A stretch of 64,000 nucleotides of DNA. Source: Zygnema cylindricum. Its lineage: Eukaryota > Streptophyta > Zygnematophyceae > Zygnematales > Zygnemataceae. Both the position numbers and the translations under genes were made by a program. Below are positions 32,551 to 43,858 of this stretch, piece after piece (position 1 is the first letter of the stretch; the number at the start of each line of letters is the position of its first letter). The notes under the pieces are model-generated. The model made no database searches. It saw nothing but the letters and a program-made list of their open reading frames with translations, and was not told where the DNA came from. The DNA is taken from the NCBI GenBank assembly GCA_037447655.1, contig JBBHKE010001013.1, positions 248,001 through 312,000 on the forward strand, written 5' to 3'.

Positions 32551-32568
32551 TTCCAAATAGGTTTGGGG

Positions 32569-33054
32569 TTAACTCAAATGTGACAGCTTAGTCACCTTAT
32601 TATTAACTTGTCTTTCTTGAAGTCTCTTCATGCTTCTTCTCCCTCCTTCAAAATCTGATCCCAGAATGGAGGGTAATCTCGGAATTCTCCAAATGGCTTT
32701 ATCTTCTCCCTTATCTGTAGAGTCGATTTTCGGTCTTTCATTGTCCATTTTTTGTCTTTTATCGTCCTCTTCTTTGGGTTCGACTTGGACTGTGGCCCCA
32801 AAAGTGAGTAACTCTCGGTCAAAAAATTTCCAACATCTGCAACGTCCGGCTGAACCAAAGTTTTTGTTAAAAGATTCTGAATCTAACTCACTTTCGGATT
32901 CAATTCTAATTCTGACTGGTTTAGTATATTTAAAAAGATACACTGACTTTCCTTCATCCATAACTACCAAGTGATTCACGAGGATGATATCTTCTTTCCC
33001 AAGATCATGAACTTTATATCCCTTTACATCTTCATCATATCCAAGTAGAAACAC
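32569..33054 (-). pseudogene. Copia integrase C-terminal/linker region (C1)
   Basis: A 161-residue minus frame contains the post-integrase segment typical of copia pol (FLLGYDEDVKGYKVHDL, then an acidic, low-complexity linker). It lies between integrase and RT in normal copia order. Confidence 0.75.
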
Positions 33055-33078
33055 GGGCTTTCCTATTGCATGTAACTT

Positions 33079-33443
33079 CTAATCAGATTTTTTTGAACTT
33101 AGACTAAAAACTTGACTTCCGAACACTTTTAAGTGTGATACATCAGGTTTTCTCCTGGTCCATCTTTCATAAGGTGTTTGACCTTTCTTCGCCGAGGTGA
33201 GGACTCTATTCTTAAGGTAATTAGCATAGTTCATAGCTTCTGCCCAAAAGCGTTTTCTTATCTTTTTTGATAGCATGCTTTGGGCACTATAACTTAATGT
33301 TCGATTTAATCTCTCGGCTACACTATTTTGTTCCGTATACTTTGGGAAAGTCTTTTGGTGTTGAACCCCTTCCTCTTTCAAAAAATCCTCAAAGTGATTA
33401 GAAGTGTATTCCCCCCAATTACCAATCTTCACTCTCTTTATTG
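33079..33443 (-). pseudogene. Ty1/copia integrase core, broken at 33443 (C1)
   Basis: The minus frame includes GEYTSNHFEDFLKEEG and AERLNRTL, the D,D-35-E integrase second half with the catalytic Glu region, and later KKGQTPYERW. Upstream (higher coordinates) the frame is cut at 33443, where unrelated LTR-like sequence begins. Integrase would insert the cDNA into the genome. Confidence 0.82.
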
Positions 33444-34809
33444 GTGTCTCATGTTGTCATTGGCCTGTTTCAGCCATGGATTACTCACGACAGACTACCT
33501 AAAAACAGCTATGTTTCAGACAACACATATTACTCCACAATAACCAAAAATAGCTGAAAATGCACCAGTATGCAGTATATCCTAAACACTGTAACCTCTC
33601 AAACTTACAGCCAAATCCACCAAGGCATCTAAAAGATATGAGCTGCAGAGTTTCCCAAAAACATTTGACAGCTTACCAAACTAACCAGGTAGACTCCTCA
33701 CAGAATTCTATAGAAACAGCATAAAAGATTGAAACTAGATAAACAAATAGTTTCTAGGTCATCAAAGATCTCCAAAAAGTTTCAAACAAAGACATCAATC
33801 AGGGTGATCACACCATCAGGTCAAAGTTGCAGAAAAACAATCTGCCATTACTCTGCCATTACTTTGATGAGCTCAACTGTGATAATAAAATAAACTAAGT
33901 CTTACAAGTTTATACTCACAAAGTTATCTTCTGAGCCATAAACTAATAAAATAGCTACACGTATAATTAATTACTGTACTCAAATAAAGACAATGTACGT
34001 TAACAGTACATCTCTTATACCGGAGGTACGTCCAAACCCTAATTATTACTTTTATCTAATTTCACAATTGCAACACTAAAAAGTAATTCTCTACATACAA
34101 ATTAATGTTGTTTCAGATATTTTTAAATAGGAGCCGTACATAAATTGTGTCACTTGCTTAGTTAGCAATTTGCTAATCCGTCCAAACGTCCATACAAGTC
34201 AACACTGAATTGGCGGATCGCCGTTAGATGTAAAGTAAATCTTCGCCGTGGAGGACACCCGTCCAAATCACTATCCCAATGTGGTCCCAATTTGAATCGA
34301 GTCCGTCGACTTGATTCGTATCTGATGTTCATTCTTTGTTGTGTATTGTAGCATAGTTCATATACGTCCAGCCGCTATTGCTGTGCGGTACGAAACACCT
34401 AAGTGCGTACGGCATGTTTTTCGTCACTTGTGGTCCTGCGCAAATCGAGTGCGTTGACACGATTCGAATCAACGTTCCATACTGATTTTGTACAGTACAT
34501 TTTCCGGATGTCCCTTCCAAACTTCGTCTGTCTGATTCTGCAAATTTGCTCGTTCGATATTCGACACGTGTATGTAAGTGTCGGCGCCATTCTAGAATAC
34601 CTGCAAAGTCCTCATATGTCGACGCGTGTACTTTTAGAAGTACGGTACACTCTTTTATCCTTATACTTCTGTAACACTATTAGGGGTCAGTACTGAAGTG
34701 TTTAGACCAAAAATATTCTAAGTAGTAATCCCTCACCAAAAATATTCTAAGTAGTAATCCCTCTCTCACTGTCCCATTTATTGAGTACTAAAGCTTTCTA
34801 ATCACAACA
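33444..34809 (-). repeat. Candidate LTR of a second copia-like family
   Basis: On the minus strand it would begin TGTTGTGATTAG at 34809, directly after a purine tract (CTTTAGGGGAG), and end ACATGAGACA at 33444 exactly where the C1 integrase frame is interrupted. The ends and polypurine tract fit an LTR; no second copy is in the window to confirm it. Confidence 0.45.
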
Positions 34810-35235
34810 CTCCCCTAAAGCTTTAGACTCAGTACTGGACTACGTCTTTAGAGCTGTCAATTGTAATTTAGTTACATACTGAAGCAAGGACTTAGAAAAG
34901 TTTATTTGTTTGGAAATTCCCTCTCACAACCTCCACTACTAAACATCCAAAACTTTACAGAAACAACACTCCTCCTAAGTTTTGGATGTGTTAGTTTTAA
35001 GCATACGAAGTTTGAGAATCCTTCAACAATATGTCATGCATGAGAGACAAGCAAGCGCAAACATGCATCCCAACAAGCAAAGTCATGCGGACAAACATTC
35101 ATATAAGCGAAAATGAACATGAAAGAACAAAATGAATATACATCCAGATAAAGAATAAAGGTGAAAATGACCAAAGGAGAAAAGAAGAAGAATACTCCCC
35201 TAGAATGAAGTGACCCATAAAGCCACCGAGGTAGC
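34810..35235 (-). other. 3' internal ends of LTR elements, two polypurine junctions
   Basis: Two minus-strand purine-tract/TGTTG junctions lie 157 bp apart (34809/34810 and about 34966/34967). The rest resembles the untranslated stretch between RNase H and the LTR. A direct repeat of about 32 bp is at 34703-34765. No coding domain. Confidence 0.4.
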
Positions 35236-36290
35236 TGAAACTCTGAGACCTCCATAAGTCCTCAGAGTGGACAGCTTCCAAGAAGCCTCTAGGATAATCT
35301 TGACCCATTTGTGTTTAAGCAAAAATAACTGCCACCCTGGCAGACAAAAACTCTGTCCACCTGCACCCCTGTGAAGGCAAGACTCCCCTGAGTCGATAGC
35401 AAAAAGAATCTCTGAATTTGCTCCCCTGAGCAGTAAGTTATGGAGGGTCAAAGTTGACCTTTTGTACAGAAGCTCTCTAGGAGAGAGGGTCCTATCTCCT
35501 AATTTTTCTAAGTCCTATCTCTCTCACAGACTCTATCTACTGATGTACAGAACCAATCAGAATACAGTTCCGTACGCAAAAGTACAGCTGCCGGTGTACT
35601 TTATGTACGGACATTGTACGACATGGCCTAAATTTCGACACATGTCATATCCGGATTCGGTGCCATAATCTCCGGAGATTCCACGATCGAATGTAACTTC
35701 GCCACGCGTCATCCGATGTGGTGATGGCCACAAACCGCCGAAATCTTCTTCCGCGATCTCGGCGCTAATTCCGGCCGTCCGATTAGATTCGAATTTAATC
35801 GTAGCCGTAATAAATACATGCGCGGTATTCGTTTCACTTAAGAAATAAATGCCCGATATTGATTTCTTACCCGTATCGTATTCCGTACATTTACATTACC
35901 GGATCTATGTATCCCGTAAACAATTACAGTTAAATGATTATTCCTACGTTTACATGTTTAAATAATTATCAAACTATATACTACGTAATGTTAGTCCTAG
36001 AGTTAACGGCTAAGGTTACCGGCTACTTCCTGTATGCCGGCCGGTAGGTACAAGGATCAATTCCTGTCGCCAGCACATTCCTTTTAAATAAATAAACCCT
36101 AACTAACATAAATTTCTCGTAAACCTCTGGATAGCCTAGGTAGCCATGGCTCTAGCTCCCTCTCCAATTTCTCAGTGACTGCGACAAGTTTGAGAGTTGG
36201 AGAGAGAAGTTAGAGGTAGACTGCCTCGGCTTCTTTCTATATTTCTATTTAGATCTAGAAAATACTAAAAATGTACCATTAATTTCTACA
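35236..36290 (-). repeat. Solo LTR, copia family L1, with perfect TSD
   Basis: 1055 bp from TGAAACTCTGAGACC to TTTCTACA on the + strand, closely similar to 74-1142. The flanks are GTAGC (35231-35235) and GTAGC (36291-36295), a perfect 5-bp duplication, so the element was reduced to a solo LTR by recombination. The T-arm-like sequence is at 36051-36067. Confidence 0.9.
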
Positions 36291-36295
36291 GTAGC

Positions 36296-37208
36296 CACTA
36301 GGCTCTCGGGTCTTTATTGTATTCTCTACAAGAGTTATCTCGAAGAGGCAGCAAAACAAATAAACAATTTCAACCAAAACATGGAAAAATCCCAAAATCT
36401 GGTCATAATTCACTTCCCCACTCCACACCGAAAGGCAAACAAAACAAACAGAAACACTCCAAACCGTTCCGCTGCCTGTAGAAGGCGCTGCTGGATTTGG
36501 ATGTCTCTACACACGAACTTCACTCCACCACTTCCCAAAATAACACAAGTTGGAGGGAAACCTTTCAGACTTGGCTTAGAGCCGTGTGAATTAAAGAGTG
36601 TTGGTGGAAATACAAGGAAAATGTTCTTAACCTATATAGCCCTTATAGCTAGCTAGCAAAAGAAAAAGAGAAACGTGAGCAATCGGTGAGAGAGAGCAAA
36701 AAAGAAGCTCAACTAAGAGAAAATTCTTGTCCAAAAGCTAGAAATTCTAAGTCTAAAAATAGACTAAGTAAAAGCTACGCTAGGCCTAAACGAAACTAAC
36801 TTACGTCTAGTCTCCTTTACATGTATGAAACTACTTAGAATGTTGGCGAATAGTAGCCAACATTGTCTGCCGTACGTTCCGCATAATCCACCGTCCGAGG
36901 GTAAAAACCCTCCCTAACTACATGTACGCGCGAACCCTTATGGGTTCGCGACTTAAATATATAATGGTACATCGAAGCGTCGACGGTACTCCCGAAAATC
37001 ACGCTGCATCGCCAAACGATACTTCACGTATGTACTCCAAAATCGTGTACCTGCGCACGAAACGAAACAATAGTACGCACGCAATTAGTACTTATACAAA
37101 CAGCCGTGTACGCGAATCGCGTACACATCAAAGATAAGTGAAACGATGTGCCTTTGCACGTGCGAACGGCAATCGTGCACGCGCGGAAAAATAATTGTGC
37201 ATGCGTGT
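36296..37208. other. Repeat-like region without recognised gene
   Basis: 36297-36870 may be another minus-oriented LTR (AATAAAGACCCGAGAGCC on the minus strand; TGTTGGC...GCCAACA near 36850). 36929-36950 is a perfect 9-bp-arm palindrome, CGCGAACCC with a 4-base loop. No ORF with a domain. Confidence 0.4.
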
Positions 37209-38233
37209 TGTTGAAATAAGTAGTTTTTGGTATTTTCTAGGTCTAAAATAATTAGCGGGAACAGATAAAGAAAATGCAGGCAACCTGCCTCCATCGCTTC
37301 TCTCTTGCCCCCATACTTGTTGTAGTCATTGAAGGAGAGAGAGAGAGCGATGGAGCCATGGCTGCCTCAGCTCTATAAGAAGGACTAAAGAGTGACTTAA
37401 GTCACTCTCAACAAAAGGTTTAGTCCGACAAGACTCGAACCCCTGACCCGCAGAGTGCGACCTAGCTGTTAGATCTAACCAGTCTATCTTAGAAGTCTGT
37501 TAGGAGATATAAGGTTTGATAAGTATTTAAACTATTGTATAATACTGAAACTATTTAACTGAAATATGGACAAATGAACATAAAACTTGTTAAGGTTTAG
37601 TGCGAACGTCATTTTGCACGAAACAAATGAATCGGACATTTGTTTCATTGGTCAACATTTTATGTCGGATTTAATCCGACGGCGCACATCATTGCCGAGA
37701 TCGCAGAATGGTCACTTTCGCTTTTATGGAGTAGGCATGACCTGGCGCCGCGGGGAAGGATGAAATTCGGTAGCATGAATTCCGGAGAATACATGAACGA
37801 GTGGAAAAGTGACACGCGTCAACTCAGTAGCCTTGTCGTACACCGGTTGTACAGAAAGTACATCGGCCGTAGTACCTTTTCTGTACTGTATAGTTATATG
37901 ATTGGTTTGTACTTCAATAGATAGGTGTTGTGAGAGAGTTTTAGGACTTAGGAAATTTTGGTTGATAGGTACCCCTCTCTCTAAGAGAGCCTTATATAAA
38001 TTGGCATTTTTGCCGGCTCATAACTTATCGGCTGGTTGGCCATTTTAGTGATTCTTTTTGCCACCAACTCTAAAGAGTCCAAGCTACACAGGGGTGCTGT
38101 CAAACTGTCATTTTGCCTTGACAGCTGTCATTTTGCCTTCTTCGACAGCAGTGGTTGTGGCTTGAAGTGGGTTAGTTAGATATATACAGAGGTTTCCTGT
38201 ATTCTGTGGTCTAATGGAGGACACAAAATTGCA
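37209..38233 (+). repeat. 5' LTR of copia element C2 (family L1)
   Basis: It begins TGTTGAAATAAGTAG and ends GACACAAAATTGCA. It is the inverted form of the LTRs at 74, 30009, 35236, 40216 and 45530, sharing the TATTTTCTAGGTC start and the AATGGAGGACAC end. A tRNA-like module lies on its minus strand (T-arm-like 37430-37446, A-box-like 37471-37482). A primer-binding site follows directly. Confidence 0.88.
37993..38000 (+). promoter_or_regulatory. TATA box of family L1 LTR
   Basis: TATATAAA, followed by TTGGCATTTTTGCC, is conserved in sense orientation in the LTR at 40216-41252 as TATAAATTGGC. It probably drives the element RNA. Confidence 0.6.
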
Positions 38234-38248
38234 GGTTATGGGCCCACC
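38234..38248 (+). promoter_or_regulatory. Primer-binding site matching anticodon arm of tRNA-iMet
   Basis: GGTTATGGGCCCACC lies directly after the LTR. It is the exact complement of the anticodon stem-loop (containing CAT) of plant initiator tRNA-Met as I know it, not of the tRNA 3' end. Half-tRNA priming of this sort is known for Drosophila copia and yeast Ty5. Confidence 0.75.
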
Positions 38249-38296
38249 ATTTAGGGTGCCCACATTTAATGGATCTGGGTTATCTATTAGGAAGCC

Positions 38297-38960
38297 ATGA
38301 TGATGGGAGCTTTGTGCAAAAAACGATACTGGGGTATTGTCAGTGGTCAAGTGAAACGTCCACCTTCGCGAACTTCACCAGGATTTGGAGGAGTAAGGTT
38401 TCCTGCAACAACAGCTGCCTCAGTGGAGGAGGCAGATGATGGGGACAACATTGTGTACAAAATGGGGAAAGGGAAGGAGATACCCCTTACTCCTATTGCC
38501 ACAATACCAAGAGCGGCGAGGGTCAAGACCGCGGATATCGATACTCAAATGTGGGAGGATGTAAACATTGCTGCTAAGAACTTCGTTTTGAGGCACCTCA
38601 CTCAAGCTTTGGCCACCACTCATCTTCACATTTACAAGGTTGAGGAGTTTTGGGTGAGTTTGGTGGAATTTTATAGAGCTAAAACCATTTAGGAGCTCTT
38701 GTTGGCTATGCAAAAGCTAGTGAGTTACACTTACAAAGGAGAAAAGATGTTAGATTACTGTAATGATCTTTCTTGTTTGTATATGGAGATGGAAAGTGCC
38801 AGAATGATTTTTCTTGTTTCTATAGAGAGATGGAAAATGCCTGGTGGAGAGGTACAATAAGAATGAAAGTTAAAACCCTTATTATGAAGTTACCACATGA
38901 GTACGAGAACATAGTGTACCGCGTATAGAAAATGCCTGATAGTTCGGTTTAGAATACTTA
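38297..38960 (+). pseudogene. Ty1/copia gag (element C2)
   Basis: The + frame from 38297 includes a copia gag-type helical region (MWEDVNIAAKNFVLRHLTQA, then WVSLVEFYRAKTI) and continues after an in-frame TAG at 38690 (ELLLAMQKLV, DYCNDLSCLYMEME). The homologous gag at 47600-48571 has Gln at that TAG. Several later stops break it. Confidence 0.8.
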
Positions 38961-39808
38961 GCAAGAAAACACAATGGAAAGAACCTAAAATAAGCCACAA
39001 AGAAAAAAGGATCCCAGAAGGCTAAAGAAACTTCTGAGGACTGCTCCTTTACTTTTGGCGGGATACTTCGCAGTGTGCCGGGTTTTGTCGGCTGAAACGA
39101 AGCCGGTGGGCTGCTTTGGGAGGAAAAAGGCACTTGTGGTTACAAAGGTGACAAAGAGAAACCGAGGATGAGTCTTCTGACGAGGATGGGGAGCTTCTTC
39201 TTGACGAGAGTCTGGAGGAGAAAGAGATCGCTCGGAGACAAAAGTGTGCCCTTGGAGCAATTCGGAAGCTCCACAGGAAAGATGGATCATCAACTCAAGT
39301 GCGTCCATGCATATGTGTCGTCATAAGGAACTCTTAACTAAGCTAAGGAAGATCCCTATTGAAGAAAAAGAGGATGCGGATGGGAGATTGGTTACTACAG
39401 ATCTAGAGGGGTCAATAGATATTTAAGTCTTAGTGGAGGGTAAGACTTCTATACTTACATTCTCAGATGTACTCTACATTCCTGAGCTGAGGTAAAATCT
39501 TTTCTCTATGTTTGTGTTAGATGACAAAGAGTTTGATACCTTCACCAGAAAAGGGAGTCTTTACAGCTAAGTATGGGGATCTAATTTACTACACGGCAGA
39601 TAAGGGTAGCCAAAGAATGTCTAGGCTTAAACTGAGTAATGAAAAGAATAATGCTTACTTTGTTGGTGTTTGTAAGGTGATGATTTGGCATAGGCGGTTG
39701 GGGCATGTGCATTTTGATAGGTTGAGGGAAACGAAAAATCTTAGGGCAGGAGAAGGCATTCAGTTTGGGGATAATGAAATGATGGATGATTGTAGTGGGT
39801 GTGCTTAA
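38961..39808 (+). pseudogene. Copia protease/GAG-pre-integrase region (element C2)
   Basis: The protease is visible only in pieces around 39280-39320 (WIINSSASMHMC, where copia proteases have D[ST]GA). The GAG-pre-integrase block is clear at 39680-39808 (MIWHRRLGHVHFDRL, then DDCSGCA) with its H...C zinc-binding residues. In-frame stops lie at about 39423, 39493 and 39806. Confidence 0.75.
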
Positions 39809-40215
39809 GGTAAGGCTCACAGACTTCCCTTTCCCAAAGCCGCCACATATAGAGATGAGAAAGTATTAGACTTGGTCTACACAAATATTTGGGGGCTTGA
39901 AAAGATACATTCTGTTGGAGGAAAGAGGTTTGAGATGACAATAACTGATGACTGGTCTTGTTACTCTAGAGTCTACTTTCTAAAAACAAAGTCTAAAGCA
40001 TCAACTAACTTCAAAGTATATAAAGCCTGGAGTGAGAAGTTGCATGAAACCCCCATTAGAAGGATAAGGAGTGATAATGGGGGGGAATAAAACTCTAACC
40101 AATTTGAGGAATATATGAGAGATGAGGGAGTGCAGCACCAAAAAACTATACCATATAACCCGAAAAATATTGGGGTAGCTGAGAGGTTGAATCGAACACT
40201 AGGAGATAGTGCATG
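39809..40215 (+). pseudogene. Copia integrase core, cut by LTR (element C2)
   Basis: The + frame shows GKAHRLPFPKAA, LDLVYTNIWGLEK, ITDDWSCYSRVYF and IRSDNGGE, then a stop and AERLNRTLGD. The catalytic Asp residues are present (the first within the LDLVYTNIWG block is shifted relative to the usual HTDVWGP). It is interrupted at 40216 by an inverted L1 LTR. Confidence 0.82.
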
Positions 40216-41252
40216 TGAAACTGTGTGTCCTCCAATGGACTACAAAGTACAAGAAGCCTCTAGATAGTTATTAACTAACCCACTTTCAATGGCATCAATT
40301 GCTACCCAAGCATACAAGCAGACAATCTCACTTAACCCTTGTGCAGCGTGGACTTCTTTGAGTACGTAGGAAAAAGAATCTCTGAAAACGCCCAACTAGG
40401 CGATAAGCTATAAGCTGGCAAAAATGCCAATTTATACAACCTCTCAAAGAGAGAGAAGACCATCTACCGGATTTTTCAAAGTCCTAGCTCCCTTTCAAAA
40501 CCCCATCTACTAACTGTACGAACCAATCAGAATACTGCACAGTACCTAAAAGTACTATTGCCGATGTACTTTTTGTACGACCTTCATACGACAAGGCCAT
40601 TAATCGGACGCGTGTCCATTTTCCACTCGTCCGTATGTTCCTCAGAATTCCCGCGACCGAATGTTATCTCTCCACGTGACGCCAAGTCATGCCATGTCAC
40701 TAAATGCCAAAGTGACCATTCCGCGATTTCGGCGATGATGTGCGCCGTTGGATTTGACTTGAAATGTAATCTCAACCGTTATAAATACTTGCGCGATATT
40801 TGTTTTGTTGTCGAAATAAAATGTGCAGTATTCGTTTCAAAGTAGTATCGTACTTCGTACTTTATAAAACTGTATCTATGCATGCTGTATAGAGTTTTAG
40901 TTAAATGAATTTGTTCCCTCCTAAATAGATATATATTTATTACATACAATATTATTTAGCAATGGTTCTAGTCTAATAGGATAAAGCTGATCGCTATTAG
41001 CCACCTTGACGAACAACAGGTATGGGGATCAAATCCCGGGTCCGTGACGTGTAATTTTAGTAACCTACTAAAAATAACTGCCTGTTGAACTAAGGCAGCT
41101 TTGGATCAACCACCCTCTCTATCCTTCAGTCACTAGAACTAGTATGGGGGCTAGAGAGAGAAGGTGGAGGCAGGTTGTCCGTCCTTTTCTTTTCCTTTTA
41201 TACCAACATATTTAAACCTAGAAAATACTATAGAAATCTATTTATTTCAACA
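40216..41252 (-). repeat. 3' LTR of copia element C3 (family L1)
   Basis: 1037 bp; on the minus strand TGTTGAAATAAA...GACACACAGTTTCA. A purine tract AATAAGGGGAG precedes it on the minus strand. It is inserted into the C2 integrase. The T-arm-like stem-loop GGGGATCAAATCCC is at 41024-41037. Confidence 0.85.
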
Positions 41253-41664
41253 CTCCCCTTATTTTCTAGACTAATTTTAGTTTCAGTTTTAGCCCACATT
41301 TTTCTCTACAATATTTCAATTTAGGAGAGGGCACTAGTTTTGTTATCTTATCAGCCACCATTTCCTCATCCTATCTATATACAAGATTCACAATCTTATT
41401 CTCAACTTTTTCCCTCACAAACCTCAATCTCATGTCCATATGCTTAGCTTTAAAATGATGTTTTGGATTAGCTGCAATTGTAATGGCAGCTTGATTATCA
41501 CAAAACACTTCATGCACACCCTCCTTCATATATCCTTGTTTTTGCAGCAAGGATTTGACCCACATCAACTCTTTCACAGCAGAACAAGAGGCCATGTACT
41601 CAGCCTCCATAGTAGACTGAGTAACCACCTTTTGTTGCTTACTACTCTAACAGCAAACACCTTC
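41253..41664 (-). pseudogene. Ty1/copia RNase H fragment (element C3)
   Basis: The minus frame 41371-41628 has STMEAEYMASCSAVKELMWV, FCDNQAAI and HFKAKHMDMRLRFV, the best-preserved copia RNase H here. It is cut at about 41664 by another element. The polypurine tract and LTR follow at 41253. Confidence 0.87.
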
Positions 41665-43858
41665 CCCAACATACTTTATAATCGGCCAATGCCCCCACGG
41701 CTAAATAAATGACCATCATTGGAAAAAGAGTAGTTTCAAAATCACGTGGAATTGCTCCCTCCCTGTATTTGTTAATTTCGGATTGTGTGAAAGATTTCCA
41801 CAACATTTCGGAAAAACCAATTCCAAAGTTATCCCATGTGAAGATCCGGACGTCTCCCATTTTTTTCTCCTCCTCCGTAGTACTGAGGAACCGTGATGAC
41901 GTCTGTCCGGTAGGACTGACAAATTGAGCCGGTGAGACAGCTCCGGGGTCCTAAATCTCGGGATCCGAACCGGTCCCTCCTCTAATAGGAGGGCTGTAGT
42001 CGCAGCAGTGATTCCTTCTCCTACTAAGGAAGGTCCTGCTCTCAAAGAAGATGGTAGATCGCCAGCTCCTTTATATTCAAGAGAGGTTGGTTCTCCCCTT
42101 AACATTGTCACCACCGATAAAATGTGCAGGCGAGGTCGAGGCCCCCAAAGGTGGCTGGCGGCGGAGAAAGGGACGGCTAAAAGCTTGGAGGAGAGGGTGC
42201 CTGTCTCTTGAAAGGTGTCTTTCTCTTGTGTCACCTTTGGAGATCCTCGAAGGAGGTGTTCTGGCACTAGAGGATGGGGATTGTCGGTGAGGAGGGGAGT
42301 ATGCCGTGTATTTGAAAGGAAGAACAGGTGGATCCGAAGACCTAAAGACGGTTGCAGCTGGGGAAAAGGAAGGGGAAGGAGAGAAAGCGTGAGGTGGTGA
42401 TGGAGGAGGAGTGTTAAGTACAAGGGAAATGTGGAATCTCTTGTCGGGTTGTAGTTGTACCACGGCCTCCACTGTGGAAGATCCTGCCACCGAGACAAAG
42501 GTAGTAAGCTCAGCGGACACGGTTACCAGATTACTCGGTGGATGTGCACCCAATCCGTTTTTGTTTGCTTCGTTGTGTCCTCCCCTTCTCGCTGAAGAGG
42601 AGATTTTTGTATGGGTTCCGGTGAGGCCTTGATATCTCGCGTGACAAGAGGGATGGCATGTGCCGGAGGTTGTCCTTCTACCGATGTACCTGACCTAATT
42701 GAAGGAGATACCTGTCCCCTAAGGATCCCCCCTGATCTCCATTTAGCCTCCCGTATTAGGAGAAGATCTAGTTCCAATGCTTTCTTCCTTTCTTCTTCAA
42801 GAGCATCCCTGTCAATCGTGACCGGTCCAGCCCCCGCCGTAGCCTCACTCTGAGATCGTAGGATATCGACCAGTTTCTGGGTACTGCTCACCACACGCGA
42901 GAGATCAGTAATCCCTAAACCGGGTACCTCGGGGTCCGTAGGTCGCGAACGCCATAATCCTTCGGAAGGTCGAACCAACGGCACTGAGGGAGAAATGGTA
43001 AGCGAAACTGAGGTGGAAGGAAACAAAGGCTCCTCTTTCGCTAGGGGAGCAAATCGGTTGTTGCTATCCTTATGGTTGAACCGGAAATCTCTCTTCGTTT
43101 CTGGCAATTTCCGCTTGCTGGTCTCTTCACCTGCCCGGGTCCGAGAAGTTACCCGCCCTCTATACTGCTTACTGGTGGCAGTGTCTCGAGATAGGGTGGG
43201 TTGTTGATCCGAAGTTGCTGTCCTCCCCTGTTGTTCCCGGACGGAGGTTGAGGAACTGCTCTTAGACGAACTGCTTAGGATTTCAACTACACCTCCTACA
43301 GGGCGTATGATCTAGGCTCGGTCGATCCTGTCAACTCGCTACACAAGCTCCTTCTTTACATTTAACTCATGGATGTTCTGTAGAGCTAAAATTTCCTTGC
43401 AACCTGGCCAACTCAGATCTAACAAGATTTCACGATCCACGAACGTCTCCACTACTGGAGCTTTAGACCTAGTATACCGTACCACTTCGGGAAGTGGTCC
43501 AGAAATCGTTTCCTTATGTGCCAGAACCTTCCTGCGGGATTGAGGAGCTCCAGCGTGTCGCTCCTCCTTCTCAATGGCCCTAGCCCTGGTGGTCTCAAAC
43601 AATGTAGGGAAGTTCTCGGGGGAAAAACCGGCGGAGGTGGGGGAGACGGTTGCTTCTCTGGCTGTTTGGGAGGAGTCTCAACTAGGACAGGCATAGGCAT
43701 CATTCCCTTGAGAAACTGCTCTATGTTTAAAGCAGAAGCAAAGGGGACTGCTTCCTCGGGCACCTGCGACTCTTCCTCTTGGGCCAGTGCTTCCTGCCTC
43801 TCCCTCTCTTCCTAACTGACACCTATAAGGTCCCGATCCTGATCATCCCCTCCGCCCA
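41665..43858 (-). pseudogene. Gag-like long frame of unclassified LTR element U
   Basis: On the minus strand a frame starts MGGGDDQDRDLIGVS near 43858 and can be followed with a few stops and frameshifts to about 41665. It has acidic/Gln-rich, Pro-rich and basic segments (PPKQPEKQPSPPPPPVF; SQPTLSRD-like serine-rich parts; a DREILLDLSWPGCKEILAL helix), then RDALEEERKKALELDLLL coiled coil, and finally a compact domain (TWDNFGIGFSEMLWKSF). I do not recognise the family. Position after a leader, PBS-like site and LTR argues for a gag protein. Two visible stops are TAG where Gln (CAG) would fit. Confidence 0.55.
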
